Origin: Leptospira bouyouniensis
Lineage (GTDB): Bacteria > Spirochaetota > Leptospiria > Leptospirales > Leptospiraceae
Direction: 5' to 3'
DNA length: 64,000 nt
Assembly: GCF_004769525.1 (NCBI RefSeq)
Contig: NZ_RQFT01000012.1
Location: forward strand, 504,001-568,000
Every line of letters starts with the position of its first letter. Position 1 is the first letter of the stretch. Position numbers and translations under genes: made by a program. This document shows positions 26,095-35,944 of the stretch, one piece after another. A model generated the notes under the pieces. It was not told the DNA's origin and made no database searches. It saw only the letters and a program-made list of their open reading frames with translations.

Positions 26095-27489
26095 ATGGAA
26101 TCTACAACAAACATAGAAAAACCGAATGTCGAATTTTACCAAGCAAATAATTTTCCCAAGGGTTTGACACGTAAGGTTGTAGAGTCCATCTCCCATATTA
26201 AAAATGAACCGAGTTGGCTTGCTGAGTTTCGTCTCAAAGCATTTGAGGTGTATGAACAAAAACCAATGCCTACTTGGGGTTTTATCCCACAGTTTCAAAT
26301 CAACATTGATGACTATGTCCATTATGTAGGTTCCAATCAAAAAAAGAAAAAATCTTGGGACGAAGTGGATCCTGAAATTTTACGTAGTTTTGAAAAATTA
26401 GGAATCCCTGAACACGAGCGCAAATACTTAGCAGGAATCGAAACCATGAACGATTCCGAAACCATTTATGCCAATGTTAAAAAAGAACTCACTGATTTAG
26501 GGATCATTTTCTGTGACATTGATACTGCCATCCGTGAATACCCAGAACTTGTCCGTGAGTATTTGGGAACCGTGGTCACAATTGGTGATAATAAATTTTC
26601 AGCTCTTAATTCTTGTGTTTTTAGTGGTGGTTCGTTTGCATACATTCCAAAAGGAGTCAAAACTCCAATGCCACTGCAGGCATATTTTAAAGTAACAGCC
26701 GCAAGTTCCGGACAATATGAACGAACACTTCTCATTGCTGATGAAGGTGCCCATTTGGAATATAGTGAAGGTTGCACCTCTGTCCAAGATAAAGGGACCA
26801 ATTTCCATACAGCAGTTGTGGAACTAGTCGCCAAAAAGAATTCTAAAATCTTTTATACGACCATCCAAAACTGGAAAAAAAATATGTACAACTGGACCGT
26901 GAAACGTGGTATCTGCGAGGAAGCAGCTCACATCACATGGACAGATTGTAACATCGGTGCCAATACCATCAAGTACCCAGGGATCATTTTACAAGGGGAC
27001 CATTCCACAGGGGATGTACTTTCCTTAGCCTTTGCGGGCAATGGCCAAGTGCAAGATACAGGAGCTCGTATCATCCACGTGGGTAAAAACACAAGATCTA
27101 ATATCTTAGCAAAAGGGGTAGCCCTTGACGGTGGGATCAATTCCTATCGAGGTCTCGTGAAGTTTGAACCTTCTAGCAAAGGATCGTATAGCCATATCAA
27201 ATGTGATGGGCTTATGATGGACAATCGTTCCCAATCGCATGCCTATCCATATAATGATGTATCTGGCGAAGAGGGAACTCTGAACTACGAGGCTACTGTT
27301 TCCAAAATTGACGATGACCAATTGTTTTACTTACAGTCTCGTGGGATGTCGGAAGACGATGCAAAACTTCTCATTATCAATGGGTTCTGTGAAGGTGTCA
27401 CCAAACACTTAGATGTTGAATACTCAGTGGAGATGACAAAACTCATCCGTATGATCTTAGAAGATGGGAAAGTCATCGCCGAAACATAA
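26095..27489 (+). CDS. sufB: Fe-S cluster assembly scaffold SufB
   Basis: 464 residues from ATG 26095 ([10 protein letters not shown]), with GGGAGA just upstream; an ATG at 26083 is an alternative. The family features are clear: beta-helix core, [20 protein letters not shown] and the preceding SHAYPYNDV, and [12 protein letters not shown] with a conserved Cys. SufB forms the SufBC2D scaffold that assembles Fe-S clusters with SufC ATPase and SufD. No sufC, sufD or sufS lies within this window, so sufB stands apart from its partners here and follows a peroxiredoxin gene. Confidence 0.94.
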   Translation: MESTTNIEKPNVEFYQANNFPKGLTRKVVESISHIKNEPSWLAEFRLKAFEVYEQKPMPTWGFIPQFQINIDDYVHYVGSNQKKKKSWDEVDPEILRSFEKLGIPEHERKYLAGIETMNDSETIYANVKKELTDLGIIFCDIDTAIREYPELVREYLGTVVTIGDNKFSALNSCVFSGGSFAYIPKGVKTPMPLQAYFKVTAASSGQYERTLLIADEGAHLEYSEGCTSVQDKGTNFHTAVVELVAKKNSKIFYTTIQNWKKNMYNWTVKRGICEEAAHITWTDCNIGANTIKYPGIILQGDHSTGDVLSLAFAGNGQVQDTGARIIHVGKNTRSNILAKGVALDGGINSYRGLVKFEPSSKGSYSHIKCDGLMMDNRSQSHAYPYNDVSGEEGTLNYEATVSKIDDDQLFYLQSRGMSEDDAKLLIINGFCEGVTKHLDVEYSVEMTKLIRMILEDGKVIAET

Positions 27490-27506
27490 GTTTTCAAAAC
27501 TTCGAT

Positions 27507-27809
27507 TTATTTTTTAAAAACAAAAACCCAAACGGCGGATGCGGCAATCAGAAGCCCAAGGGATTCTCTCACTTCCTCCACTTCCATTCCAAAGTAGGGA
27601 GCCTCTGTTGCATAGTAAACAGATAGGACAAGATACAATGGGATAATGGTATACCCAATCCATTTTGGCAATCGACGGAAAAAACGAATACCAGCAAGGA
27701 TTGCGACTATGGCATAAATCGGAAACCATAAATAGGGATCTGGATCGTTCAGTTGCAGATACGCAAACAAAAGGAATAGAGGAATCGAGACTAAAGAGAA
27801 AAGTTTCAT
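27507..27809 (-). CDS. TMEM220-like small membrane protein
   Basis: 100 residues from ATG 27809; a TTG at 27821 would add four residues. Four hydrophobic segments span most of the protein. The motif LQLNDPDPYLWFPIY is characteristic of the TMEM220 family of small integral membrane proteins, whose function is unknown. It is convergent with sufB (17 bases apart) and divergent from the sugar-dehydrogenase-like gene. Confidence 0.82.
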   Translation of the reverse strand: MKLFSLVSIPLFLLFAYLQLNDPDPYLWFPIYAIVAILAGIRFFRRLPKWIGYTIIPLYLVLSVYYATEAPYFGMEVEEVRESLGLLIAASAVWVFVFKK

Positions 27810-27861
27810 CACAGTTTCCAAAGTTTTTTGATTGCGGGTACAAATCCAAGCGAATTATCCT

Positions 27862-29124
27862 ATGACAAGAAGACGTTGTATGAAAATCCAAATCATTGTT
27901 ATTTTTTCCCTTCTTTCCTTTTCCCTTTCTTCCCTTGCCTGTGATGATTTTGGTCGTAAGATCTTAAAAACATTCAACAAAAAGTATGAGACCGATGGCA
28001 AAGTATTGGGCAGTAAACCAATCTTTATTGGACCCGATGCCAAACGGAAACAACTCACAATTTCCCTTCAGGAAGTAGTCAAAGTAAAGGAACCAACTGA
28101 TATCCAATTCCCGCCGGGAGATAGTCCCTTTTTGTTTGTCTTGGAAAAGGCTGGGGACCTCATTTTGTTTGATCGAGAACAGAAGACCAAACGAGTGTTA
28201 AAGTCTTTTAAGGTAATCACAGATAGTGAAGAGGGTCTTCTTGGTTTTACCTTCCATCCCAAGTATCCCAAAGAACCTAAGGTTTATACACACACTGTCA
28301 TCAATTCGTCAAATCGAGATATGACAGTGATTGCGGAATGGGAAGTTGAAAATCCAAGTTCCTTCGAGAAAATGGTTTTAAAAAACGAACGAGTGTTACT
28401 CGAGTTAGAACAACCCTATCCGAACCATAACGGGGGACAAATTAGTTTTGGACCTGATGGGCATTTGTACATTGGACTTGGCGACGGTGGATGGCGAGCG
28501 GATCCAAAAAATAACGGACAAAATCCAAACACTCTCCTTGGTTCTATTTTAAGGATATCACCTGTCCCTGATCCTAATGGGAAAAAACCGTATTCCATTC
28601 CTAAGGACAATCCTTTCATCGGAAAACAAGGGTTTTTGCCTGAAATATTTGCCTATGGGATTCGGAATCCTTGGAAGATGAGTTTCTCGCCTGACGGTCG
28701 TTTGATCGCTGCTGATGTAGGGCAAGATGCTTACGAAGAAGTAGACATCATTTTATCTGGAAAAAATTACGGATGGAACCAAACAGAAGGGTTTCATTGT
28801 TTTACAGATGGTTGTAATCCTACTCTTTACCAACCTCCATTTTATGAATATGGAAGGGATGAAGGTCAGTCAATTACAGGTGGGTATGTTTACACAGGAT
28901 CTTCGATTCCAGAGTTAAAAGGCAAATACGTGTTTGGTGATTTTATCCAGGGGAAAATATGGGCGATTGACCTTCCAAAATCTGGAGAAAATAACAAAAG
29001 TACGGAAATCATTTCTCTTGGAAAGTGGAACATCCTGATTCCGAGTTTTGGTCAGGACAGTGACGGTGAAATCTTTGTTGCCGATTACCAAACAGGAACC
29101 ATTTACAAATTAGGAAAACCGTAA
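27862..29124 (+). CDS. PQQ-type glucose/sorbosone dehydrogenase-like lipoprotein
   Basis: 420 residues from ATG 27862; an ATG at 27880 (MKIQIIVIF) is an equally possible start. The signal peptide ends in SSLAC, a probable lipobox. The mature part is a six-bladed beta-propeller of the GSDH family, with EEGLLGFTFHP, PNHNGGQISFGPDGHLYIGLGDGG-like blades and AYGIRNPWKMSFSPDG. Soluble aldose sugar dehydrogenases of this fold use PQQ, but many homologues have no proven cofactor. It is likely anchored in the envelope, facing the periplasm or outside. Confidence 0.85.
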   Translation: MTRRRCMKIQIIVIFSLLSFSLSSLACDDFGRKILKTFNKKYETDGKVLGSKPIFIGPDAKRKQLTISLQEVVKVKEPTDIQFPPGDSPFLFVLEKAGDLILFDREQKTKRVLKSFKVITDSEEGLLGFTFHPKYPKEPKVYTHTVINSSNRDMTVIAEWEVENPSSFEKMVLKNERVLLELEQPYPNHNGGQISFGPDGHLYIGLGDGGWRADPKNNGQNPNTLLGSILRISPVPDPNGKKPYSIPKDNPFIGKQGFLPEIFAYGIRNPWKMSFSPDGRLIAADVGQDAYEEVDIILSGKNYGWNQTEGFHCFTDGCNPTLYQPPFYEYGRDEGQSITGGYVYTGSSIPELKGKYVFGDFIQGKIWAIDLPKSGENNKSTEIISLGKWNILIPSFGQDSDGEIFVADYQTGTIYKLGKP

Positions 29125-29159
29125 ACAATTGCATTTGGAATCAAACCAATTCAATTGTT
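29124..29159 (+). other. Intergenic inverted repeat
   Basis: AACAATTG (29124-29131) pairs with CAATTGTT (29152-29159), with further inner TTGG/CCAA pairing. It lies between two co-oriented genes and is not followed by a T-run, so a role in mRNA stability or as a weak terminator is possible but unproven. Confidence 0.35.
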
Positions 29160-29183
29160 GCAAATTTTAAAGTAGATTCATTT

Positions 29184-31178
29184 ATGAAAAAATTCTTCTC
29201 TCAGATACCTTTTTACATTCGATTCCATCTCTTACTTGCTGGTCTTGGAATCGTTTTTTTAACTATCTATCGTGCCGCATTCTTTTTGATGTATTCCTAT
29301 CGTATACATGACAAATCCTCTTGGATCATTCTGAAAGCATTTGTAAAAGGGGCAAGGTTTGACCTTTCCGTATTATGTGTGTTACTTGGATTTAGTTTAG
29401 TATATTCCTCACTCCATTTTTTAAATCGAAACAAGTGGTACAGAGCAGTTTGGAGGACAATCCCTGTTGTTTTTATTATCCTCTTATTGTTTTTACTCAT
29501 CGCAGATTTGATCTACTATGAGAATGGGAACAAACACTTGGGATATGAGGCATTTGCTTACCTAGGTTTTGAAATGTTGCCTCTTGTGGGATCAGCATTC
29601 TCACAAAACCCATTATTGTTTTTACTCGGCTTACTTGTGATCGCAGGTATTGGTTTCGGAATTTATAAAATACAATCTAAATTCCCATACTCACACGTGA
29701 ACCTACATTATAAATGGGCAGGTCTGCAATTTTTACTCGTCCTTGCCTTTCTTATACTTGGAATCCGAGGAGGGGTACAAACAAGCCCTCTCAGAACTAG
29801 TGATGCCATTATCACAAAAGAAACAATAATCAATGATTTGGTGTTAAACCCTGGGTTTACCGTCATCACTGACTTAAAGATGACAAAGGTGGATGACCGC
29901 CATTTTATGAAATTAGAAGAAGCTACCTCCTTAGTTCGAAAGGAAGTCGCTTATTCTGGTGCCGAATTTGTAAGTGAAGAATACCCACTTCTACGAAAAA
30001 CAACTGTTAGCTCGGGGAAACAACTCCCTCATATCGTTGTTGTAGTGCTCGAGGGATGGACTGGAAAATTCATTGATATCATAGGAACGGGAAAAGTCGA
30101 AGGGAAAGTGGTCACACCTTACTTCAACCAACTCATCCGCCAAGGAATGTTCTTTAAACATTTTTTTGCCAGTGGGGGAAGGACAACCAATGGACTAATG
30201 GCCCTTATAGGAGGAATCCCAGACAGACCAGGCCTTACAGCAGTTCGCACACCCCAAATCCTCAACCGGTTTTCGGGACTTGGGAATATTGCAAAAACAA
30301 TCGGATACCAAACTCTTTTTGTCACAGGTACTGACTTAAGCTTCAATAACAAGGGCAGTATCATGTACCATTGGGGTTTTGATACTCTTGTTGGCAAACA
30401 AGACTTAGAAAAAAATCCAGAGTATAAAACAGGGCCATGGAGTTACTTAGACGAAGCATCACTGGATGCGATGCACAAACGCCTGTTAAATGTAAGTCCA
30501 GAAAAACCAATTATTTCGGTGATCCATACGGGAACCACGCATTATCCGTACAAAGTCCCTGATGAAAAATACAGATTGTTTGGGAAAGACACCCAAGATA
30601 GTGAATACTTGAATGTTTTACATTATGCTGACTTTGCACTTGCAGAGTATATGGAAAAAGCCAAAAAAGCTCCCTACTTTAAAGACACTATTTTCTTTTT
30701 TGTATCTGACCATAGCCACCACCGCTTTCTCAATTATTATGAGGATAGAAACGTGCCACTCCTTATTTATGCTCCAGGAAAAATCAAACCTGAGTTAAGA
30801 GAGGACGTCACATCACAACTTGATCTGATCCCCACGATCCTTGGGTTTATGGAAAGGGAAGTATACTTCAGTGTCATGGGCCGAGACCTTCGCAAAGTAA
30901 AGGGATCTTCTGCGTATTTTGCGTATGGAAATATTTTTGGTTGGATAGAAGATGATTTATTATACTATCAATCTGTCGCAGGTGGGCAAGGGGAAACCAA
31001 AACCATCAAAGAACCATTTGTTGACCTTGGACTTTGTTATAAAGATTTGAATTTATGCAAAAAACATGCGGAGAAAACAAAAGCATATTTGAATTTAGGA
31101 GACGAACTACTGAAGTCGAACAAATTGTTCCCTTCAGAGTCCGCTCTTAAAGAATTAAAATCTAATACCAAGTATTAG
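29184..31178 (+). CDS. LtaS-like membrane phosphatase/phosphoglycerol transferase
   Basis: 664 residues. Five hydrophobic helices in the first about 220 residues precede an alkaline-phosphatase-fold (sulfatase-type) domain. It carries HIVVVVLEGWTGK (metal-binding Glu), ASGGRTTNGLMALIGG with the nucleophile Thr, and VSDHSHHRF with metal-binding Asp and His near the C-terminus. These match lipoteichoic-acid synthase and OpgB/pEtN-transferase relatives. Spirochaetes make no lipoteichoic acid, so transfer of phosphoglycerol or phosphoethanolamine to another glycan or lipid is more likely. The last 17 bases overlap the convergent hydroxylase gene. Confidence 0.88.
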   Translation: MKKFFSQIPFYIRFHLLLAGLGIVFLTIYRAAFFLMYSYRIHDKSSWIILKAFVKGARFDLSVLCVLLGFSLVYSSLHFLNRNKWYRAVWRTIPVVFIILLLFLLIADLIYYENGNKHLGYEAFAYLGFEMLPLVGSAFSQNPLLFLLGLLVIAGIGFGIYKIQSKFPYSHVNLHYKWAGLQFLLVLAFLILGIRGGVQTSPLRTSDAIITKETIINDLVLNPGFTVITDLKMTKVDDRHFMKLEEATSLVRKEVAYSGAEFVSEEYPLLRKTTVSSGKQLPHIVVVVLEGWTGKFIDIIGTGKVEGKVVTPYFNQLIRQGMFFKHFFASGGRTTNGLMALIGGIPDRPGLTAVRTPQILNRFSGLGNIAKTIGYQTLFVTGTDLSFNNKGSIMYHWGFDTLVGKQDLEKNPEYKTGPWSYLDEASLDAMHKRLLNVSPEKPIISVIHTGTTHYPYKVPDEKYRLFGKDTQDSEYLNVLHYADFALAEYMEKAKKAPYFKDTIFFFVSDHSHHRFLNYYEDRNVPLLIYAPGKIKPELREDVTSQLDLIPTILGFMEREVYFSVMGRDLRKVKGSSAYFAYGNIFGWIEDDLLYYQSVAGGQGETKTIKEPFVDLGLCYKDLNLCKKHAEKTKAYLNLGDELLKSNKLFPSESALKELKSNTKY

Positions 31179-32481
31179 AAATATTAGTCAAATCGAAGAA
31201 AGTCTTTCGTTTGAGGATGATCCATAATAAGGACACAAACGAAAGGCCAATGAGAGGGATGGCAAACATTGCAATATTCGGAATATTGGAATACACTAGT
31301 GTCAAAACAAAAGCAATAATAAACAGAACATTACGCACCACTTCGGTTCGTCTTGACCAACGTTTCATCTCCATGGTCCGATCAATGGAAAACAAACTAA
31401 AGATAATGACTGCTGAGAGGATGGCAAGGGTTGTCATGTCTTGTTCTAAATTGATTTTAGCTACTTTCCAAATCACAAGTCCCACTGCCATGAGTACTGC
31501 TGCTTGCAGCGCCACATATACCATCACACCCATTGGTGGTTTTGGATCATACTTTTCCGTATATGCTGGTTCTTTAAATACATCATCAGGCGTTTGTAAG
31601 TAAGTAGGTTTCCAACCCGGAGGCCCAAATATGGTTTTAAAAATATCACCAATCGACTTACATTTGAAGATTTGAAAGAGCATATCTTTAAACACGTGTA
31701 AGTTGACAGTAATCGGGTTAAAGGAATTGACTGGTTTTGTTAATCCATAAATTGGTTCGTCGGTTTCCCATTCAAAAGATCCAAACATCCGATCCCAAAT
31801 AATAAATATACCACCATGGTTACGATCGAGGTATTTCCTTTGGGTTCCGTGGTGGACTCTGTGGTTGGATGGAGTCACCATAAACTCTTCTAGAAAACCA
31901 AGTTTTCCGATAAAACGAGTGTGGACGACAAATTGGTATACTTTTAAGATCCTGTGGCTTAGTAAAAACATCGCCCATGGAATTCCAAGGAGTGCCATCG
32001 CCAAAAAATACATGTATTCGAAAATCCTTTGTAATCCGTTCCCGCGGAAAGCGACAGAAAGGTTCATTTCTTGTGTGGAATGGTGGGTGACATGTGTGGC
32101 CCAAAACAAATTGATTTCATGACAATGTCTATGGAACCAGTAATAGATAAAATCAGCAAATACCACAGAAAATGTCCAAGCACCAAAAGCATGCCAATTC
32201 ACGACAAAATTAGGTGAAAACTGGAAGGGACTTTCTAATGGAAAAAAATGATAACCAAGGGCAGATAAAGAATAATTCTTTTCGACAATATCATAGACAT
32301 AGAGGGCTCCGATTAGGATGACCACTCCAACAAGTGCAAAGATCACACCTGTGCTCACATCAGCGATGAGAACATTCAAACGGTAAAACTCTTTGCCCTT
32401 CATATAAGAAACAAAAATTTCAATCCCGATCAGTGCGACCATGACGATAAAGGCGTATTCCATAAAGGCATCGCTATTCAT
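31162..32481 (-). CDS. Fatty acid hydroxylase/sterol desaturase family membrane protein
   Basis: 439 residues with several membrane helices at both ends. The di-iron His clusters are HRHCHEINLFWATHVTHH (HxxxH plus HxxHH) and, later, NHRVHHGTQRKYLDRNHGG, typical of the FA_hydroxylase superfamily that uses O2 on lipid substrates. After the catalytic domain come about 130 further residues with about four membrane helices, so it is longer than minimal members. It converges on the LtaS-like gene with a 17-base overlap. The lipid substrate is unknown. Confidence 0.9.
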   Translation of the reverse strand: MNSDAFMEYAFIVMVALIGIEIFVSYMKGKEFYRLNVLIADVSTGVIFALVGVVILIGALYVYDIVEKNYSLSALGYHFFPLESPFQFSPNFVVNWHAFGAWTFSVVFADFIYYWFHRHCHEINLFWATHVTHHSTQEMNLSVAFRGNGLQRIFEYMYFLAMALLGIPWAMFLLSHRILKVYQFVVHTRFIGKLGFLEEFMVTPSNHRVHHGTQRKYLDRNHGGIFIIWDRMFGSFEWETDEPIYGLTKPVNSFNPITVNLHVFKDMLFQIFKCKSIGDIFKTIFGPPGWKPTYLQTPDDVFKEPAYTEKYDPKPPMGVMVYVALQAAVLMAVGLVIWKVAKINLEQDMTTLAILSAVIIFSLFSIDRTMEMKRWSRRTEVVRNVLFIIAFVLTLVYSNIPNIAMFAIPLIGLSFVSLLWIILKRKTFFDLTNISNTWY

Positions 32482-32547
32482 GCGTTTATTTTCCTCACTA
32501 GTGACTAGGCTTTTGAATCATGTCCACTAAGTCAATGTCCATTTCCC

Positions 32548-32563
32548 CAAGGAAACTTCCTTG
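32548..32563. promoter_or_regulatory. Palindrome upstream of the hydroxylase gene
   Basis: CAAGGAA-AC-TTCCTTG is a perfect two-arm palindrome about 67 bases upstream of the start of the minus-strand hydroxylase gene and about 130 bases before rlmN. Its size suits a dimeric repressor. No regulator gene is adjacent, so this is a candidate only. Confidence 0.3.
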
Positions 32564-32693
32564 TTTGTGACGATTCTATGAATTTAGACTTGTTCTATTG
32601 GTCTTTTTGGAGTAAGACATTTAGAAAGAGTGTAATTTCTTGTCCCGTAAGGTGGCAAAGAAAAGATTGGCTAATGGTGAAAGGACCTACGCA

Positions 32694-33755
32694 ATGAAAG
32701 AGGAAATACCTGTTCTCAAAGGGAAAACCAAAAAAGAACTAGAAGAGATATGTGTTTCCTTAGGTCTAGAAAAATACCGAGCTGCACAAATTTATACGGG
32801 AATTTATAAGAGTCGTTATACGACAATTGATCAGTTCACAACTCTCTCCAAAGAAGTTAGGGAAAAATTAAAAGCACACACCCTATACCCAGAAATTGAA
32901 ATCGGAAGGGATTTGGTTTCCAAAGAAGATGGAACAAGGAAATTTACCTTCTATGTAGGGGAAAATAAAGAGATCGAAGCCGTATGGATTCCTTCGGGAG
33001 ATGGTGGTCGAAAAACGATTTGTATCTCCTCTCAAATTGGTTGTACCCTCAATTGTAAATTTTGTGCCACTGGCCTTTTGGAATACAAAGGCAATTTACA
33101 TACTTGGCAAATCCTAGACCAAGTTTTACAGGTGGAACGCCTCGTTGGGGACCGTGCAACAAACATTGTATTTATGGGAATGGGCGAGCCAATGCACAAT
33201 TATTTCTCTGTGATGAAGGCAGCTCATATCTTACGAGACAAGGATGCATTTGGACTTGGAGGTCTTCGAATCACCATTTCAACTGCAGGGGTTACCACAG
33301 GAATCAATCGATTCATTGAAAACAAAGAACCATTTAATTTTGCAATCTCTCTCAACCACCCAAACCCCAATGCACGTTCTTCTGTTATGGATGTAAATGA
33401 TAAACACCCTTTGGATAAACTCATTGAGAGTGCCAAACGTTTCACAAAAGAACTGGATCGTGCCATTACCTTTGAATATGTAATGATCCCTGATGTGAAT
33501 ATGGGCAGAGACAATGCGGAAAGGCTCGCAAAAATTGCAAGGTCTGTGAATAAATGTAAGATCAATGTAATCCCGCTGAACACGGATTTTACGGGATGGC
33601 GCAGACCCACCGATGATGAAGTCAAAGAATTTGTAATGCATCTCAAAGCAAAAACAACGGCACCCATTCTCAATCGTCGTAGTCCTGGAAGGGATATCAA
33701 TGGCGCTTGTGGAATGTTAGCTCTGAAAGGAATTCGAAGTGAAACAACAAAATAA
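32694..33755 (+). CDS. rlmN: Dual-specificity RNA methyltransferase RlmN
   Basis: 353 residues from ATG 32694, with GAAAGGA 8-12 bases upstream; a TTG at 32640 would add 18 basic residues. It methylates C2 of A2503 in 23S rRNA and A37 of some tRNAs by a radical-SAM mechanism. The [4Fe-4S] motif CxxxCxxC is CTLNCKFC (Cys117, 121, 124). The C-terminal Cys in NGACGML is the methyl-carrying residue. [11 protein letters not shown] is also conserved. The next gene starts inside its 3' end, so the two overlap by 17 bases. Confidence 0.95.
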   Translation: MKEEIPVLKGKTKKELEEICVSLGLEKYRAAQIYTGIYKSRYTTIDQFTTLSKEVREKLKAHTLYPEIEIGRDLVSKEDGTRKFTFYVGENKEIEAVWIPSGDGGRKTICISSQIGCTLNCKFCATGLLEYKGNLHTWQILDQVLQVERLVGDRATNIVFMGMGEPMHNYFSVMKAAHILRDKDAFGLGGLRITISTAGVTTGINRFIENKEPFNFAISLNHPNPNARSSVMDVNDKHPLDKLIESAKRFTKELDRAITFEYVMIPDVNMGRDNAERLAKIARSVNKCKINVIPLNTDFTGWRRPTDDEVKEFVMHLKAKTTAPILNRRSPGRDINGACGMLALKGIRSETTK

Positions 33756-34026
33756 GTGGATATTGGTTTTGTTTTTGGCTCTCAGTTTCTACAACTGCCA
33801 AGACATTGTAGAACAAAAATGCCAATTAGCATGTGAAAAATTTGTCTCTTGTACAGAAGAGGAACTCAAACTCACGCTCGCACCTGACGTGAAACGAACA
33901 GGACGTATCCAATGTATGGATGGTTGTACAACACACAATAGTGATATTTTACAGTGTTTTGACCAAGAACCAAACTCTTGTAAGGGCTTCGGACAATGCC
34001 TTGTCCAAATTGGTACTTTTGAATGA
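33739..34026 (+). CDS. Cys-rich lipoprotein
   Basis: 95 residues from GTG 33739. The signal peptide ends with SFYNC, so lipidation at Cys20 is likely. The mature part has eight further Cys in a spaced pattern ([12 protein letters not shown], later CMDGC, QCFD, CKGFGQC), suggesting disulfides in the periplasm or at the surface. The family is not recognised beyond similarity in style to other leptospiral Cys-rich proteins. It overlaps rlmN upstream and the glycosyltransferase start downstream (ATGA), so translation of the three is coupled. Confidence 0.75.
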   Translation: MKQQNKWILVLFLALSFYNCQDIVEQKCQLACEKFVSCTEEELKLTLAPDVKRTGRIQCMDGCTTHNSDILQCFDQEPNSCKGFGQCLVQIGTFE

Positions 34027-35729
34027 AAGATTCACTCACTCAATCGGAACGAATTTTTTATCGAATTTTGTTACTATTGGCATCACTCCCAATCCTTTTC
34101 ACATTACCTTTGGATGTGATTGATATTGATAGTGCACAGTATGCAGGGATCAGCCGTGAATTGGTTTTATCCAATGATTTTTTCACACTTATCGATAATG
34201 GAAGAAGGTATTTGGATAAACCCATCTTAACCTTTTGGACGATTGCGACTTCATTTTTCTTTTTTGGGATAAACAACATAGCCTTTCGAATCCCAGCGAT
34301 TTTTTTAAGTTTGTTATCTGTTTATTCCATTTACCGCATCACAATTTTAACTGGTGGAAAAGAAAGACAAGGTTATCTTGCATCAATTGCATATTTACTC
34401 GCTCCTGGTGTGTATGCAATGATTGTGGATCCCAAAATTGATGTGTATCTCACAGCATACTTAGTATTCACCTATCATTTTTATTATTTAGGTAGAAAAC
34501 AAAATCCAAATTATTTTTACCTGATGTATCTTATGATGTCTATGGGTTTTATCACAAAAGGTCCGATTTCCGTTGTGATTCCTGCGATTTCCATTGGAGG
34601 AGATATTTTATTCAGGAGAGATTGGAAACTTTTACTCTCAATGAGAATTCCCACTGGGATCTTTGTCCTCATTTCATTGCCGGCACTTTGGTGTTACTTT
34701 TTATACCAAAATTTCAATTCATACGGTCCTGTTTTCTTTTTATGGATCCAATCCTTTGGTCGTTTCTACCGTGAGATGTACGACATTAAGTTTGATCCAT
34801 TTTATTTTTATAAATCTTTCTCATGGGCATTCTTCAGTGGGCTTGTTCCCATGGTCATCTATCTGATTTTCCATTCTTACCAATATGTAAAGTCACTTGG
34901 TTGGAAGGAAATCATAAGGAAGATACGAGCCAATGAATACAAAGAGATCGACTTTGTGATACCATTTTGGGTCTTTCTCTTTTTGTTTCTCATCTCTTTC
35001 TCTAGATATCCACTCCCGCAATATACGTATTGGGTATTACCAGCGGCTGCCTTGTATTTTGGCAAAATCATGGAAGAGAGTTTATTTAAATCTAATGTCG
35101 CAAGACTGCGGCCATCCTTTCTCATTGCAGGTCTTGTCTACTTAGTGGGTTATTTTTTATTCCCAGTATTTGTTTCTGAAGTGGGAATTTTGTATTATGT
35201 ATTTGGTGCGATTGGGATTTTATTTATCCTATTATCAGCACAACTCATTCCATTGGAAATCCTTGTCACACTTGTTGGGGCAACTTTGTTTTTTAGTGCC
35301 ATCAGTTTGCAGTTTTATCCACTGCTCACAAGTTTCCAACCTTCTCGCGAATTCGGCGCTAAAATTAAAGAATTGGAACCAGAAGATACCGTCTTATATA
35401 CATTTTGGATGTCGAATTCAAAAAGGTCTTATGGGTTTTATGCGGAACGAAATTTTCGCAATATCTATGATAAGGAAAAGTTAGATAAATTGTGGTCTGA
35501 AAAACCAGAACGTCTGATGATTTTGCCTTCCGAAAAATTGGCGCAGCTGCAGGAAATGGTCGGTGCCGAATACCAAATCATACCCGTTTTAGAGAAAGAT
35601 TCCTTTAAAGTAGCGACTCCTACCATCGCTTTCCTCAAAAAAGAGACAAGAAACCTTGTGACGAAGAAAATTTCTTTGGTTTGGGTGAAAAAAATGCAGG
35701 GGAAATCTTCTAAAAACTCGAAAGTATAA
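34023..35729 (+). CDS. GT39/ArnT-type membrane glycosyltransferase
   Basis: 568 residues with about 10-12 predicted membrane helices. The first loop carries VIDIDSAQYAGISREL and RRYLDKPILTFW, matching the acidic catalytic loop of the PMT/ArnT/GT39 family, which uses polyprenyl-phosphate sugars as donors on the outer face of the inner membrane. A soluble tail begins at about residue 470. The acceptor (lipid A, glycan or protein) cannot be told. The gene overlaps the lipoprotein start by 4 bases and is closed by the terminator at 35761-35795. Confidence 0.85.
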   Translation: MKDSLTQSERIFYRILLLLASLPILFTLPLDVIDIDSAQYAGISRELVLSNDFFTLIDNGRRYLDKPILTFWTIATSFFFFGINNIAFRIPAIFLSLLSVYSIYRITILTGGKERQGYLASIAYLLAPGVYAMIVDPKIDVYLTAYLVFTYHFYYLGRKQNPNYFYLMYLMMSMGFITKGPISVVIPAISIGGDILFRRDWKLLLSMRIPTGIFVLISLPALWCYFLYQNFNSYGPVFFLWIQSFGRFYREMYDIKFDPFYFYKSFSWAFFSGLVPMVIYLIFHSYQYVKSLGWKEIIRKIRANEYKEIDFVIPFWVFLFLFLISFSRYPLPQYTYWVLPAAALYFGKIMEESLFKSNVARLRPSFLIAGLVYLVGYFLFPVFVSEVGILYYVFGAIGILFILLSAQLIPLEILVTLVGATLFFSAISLQFYPLLTSFQPSREFGAKIKELEPEDTVLYTFWMSNSKRSYGFYAERNFRNIYDKEKLDKLWSEKPERLMILPSEKLAQLQEMVGAEYQIIPVLEKDSFKVATPTIAFLKKETRNLVTKKISLVWVKKMQGKSSKNSKV

Positions 35730-35760
35730 CTAGGCTAAATTGTGTAAGTCTGGTTTTTAG

Positions 35761-35795
35761 GGCCCTTCGATGTCAAAGTCAGGGCCTTTTTTTTT
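35761..35795 (+). terminator. Rho-independent terminator after the glycosyltransferase gene
   Basis: GGCCCT (35761-35766) pairs with AGGGCC (35781-35786) and is followed by nine T. It closes the rlmN-lipoprotein-GT39 group. Confidence 0.88.
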
Positions 35796-35944
35796 GGTGA
35801 ATTCGCTTCGTGTAAAATTCTGAATCTGGTTCAAATATTCTTTCCATTCAAATCTGTTGTTTTTTTTGAAAATTGCGATTTTCAAACCTAAGTCCCAAAA
35901 TCTTGTTTTCTTTTTTTTTCCATTTTGACGTCGGATTTTAGGAA

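Noticed and set aside
33224..33700. 158-codon antisense ORF in rlmN
   Set aside because: Fully inside a well-supported gene on the other strand with no independent signals.
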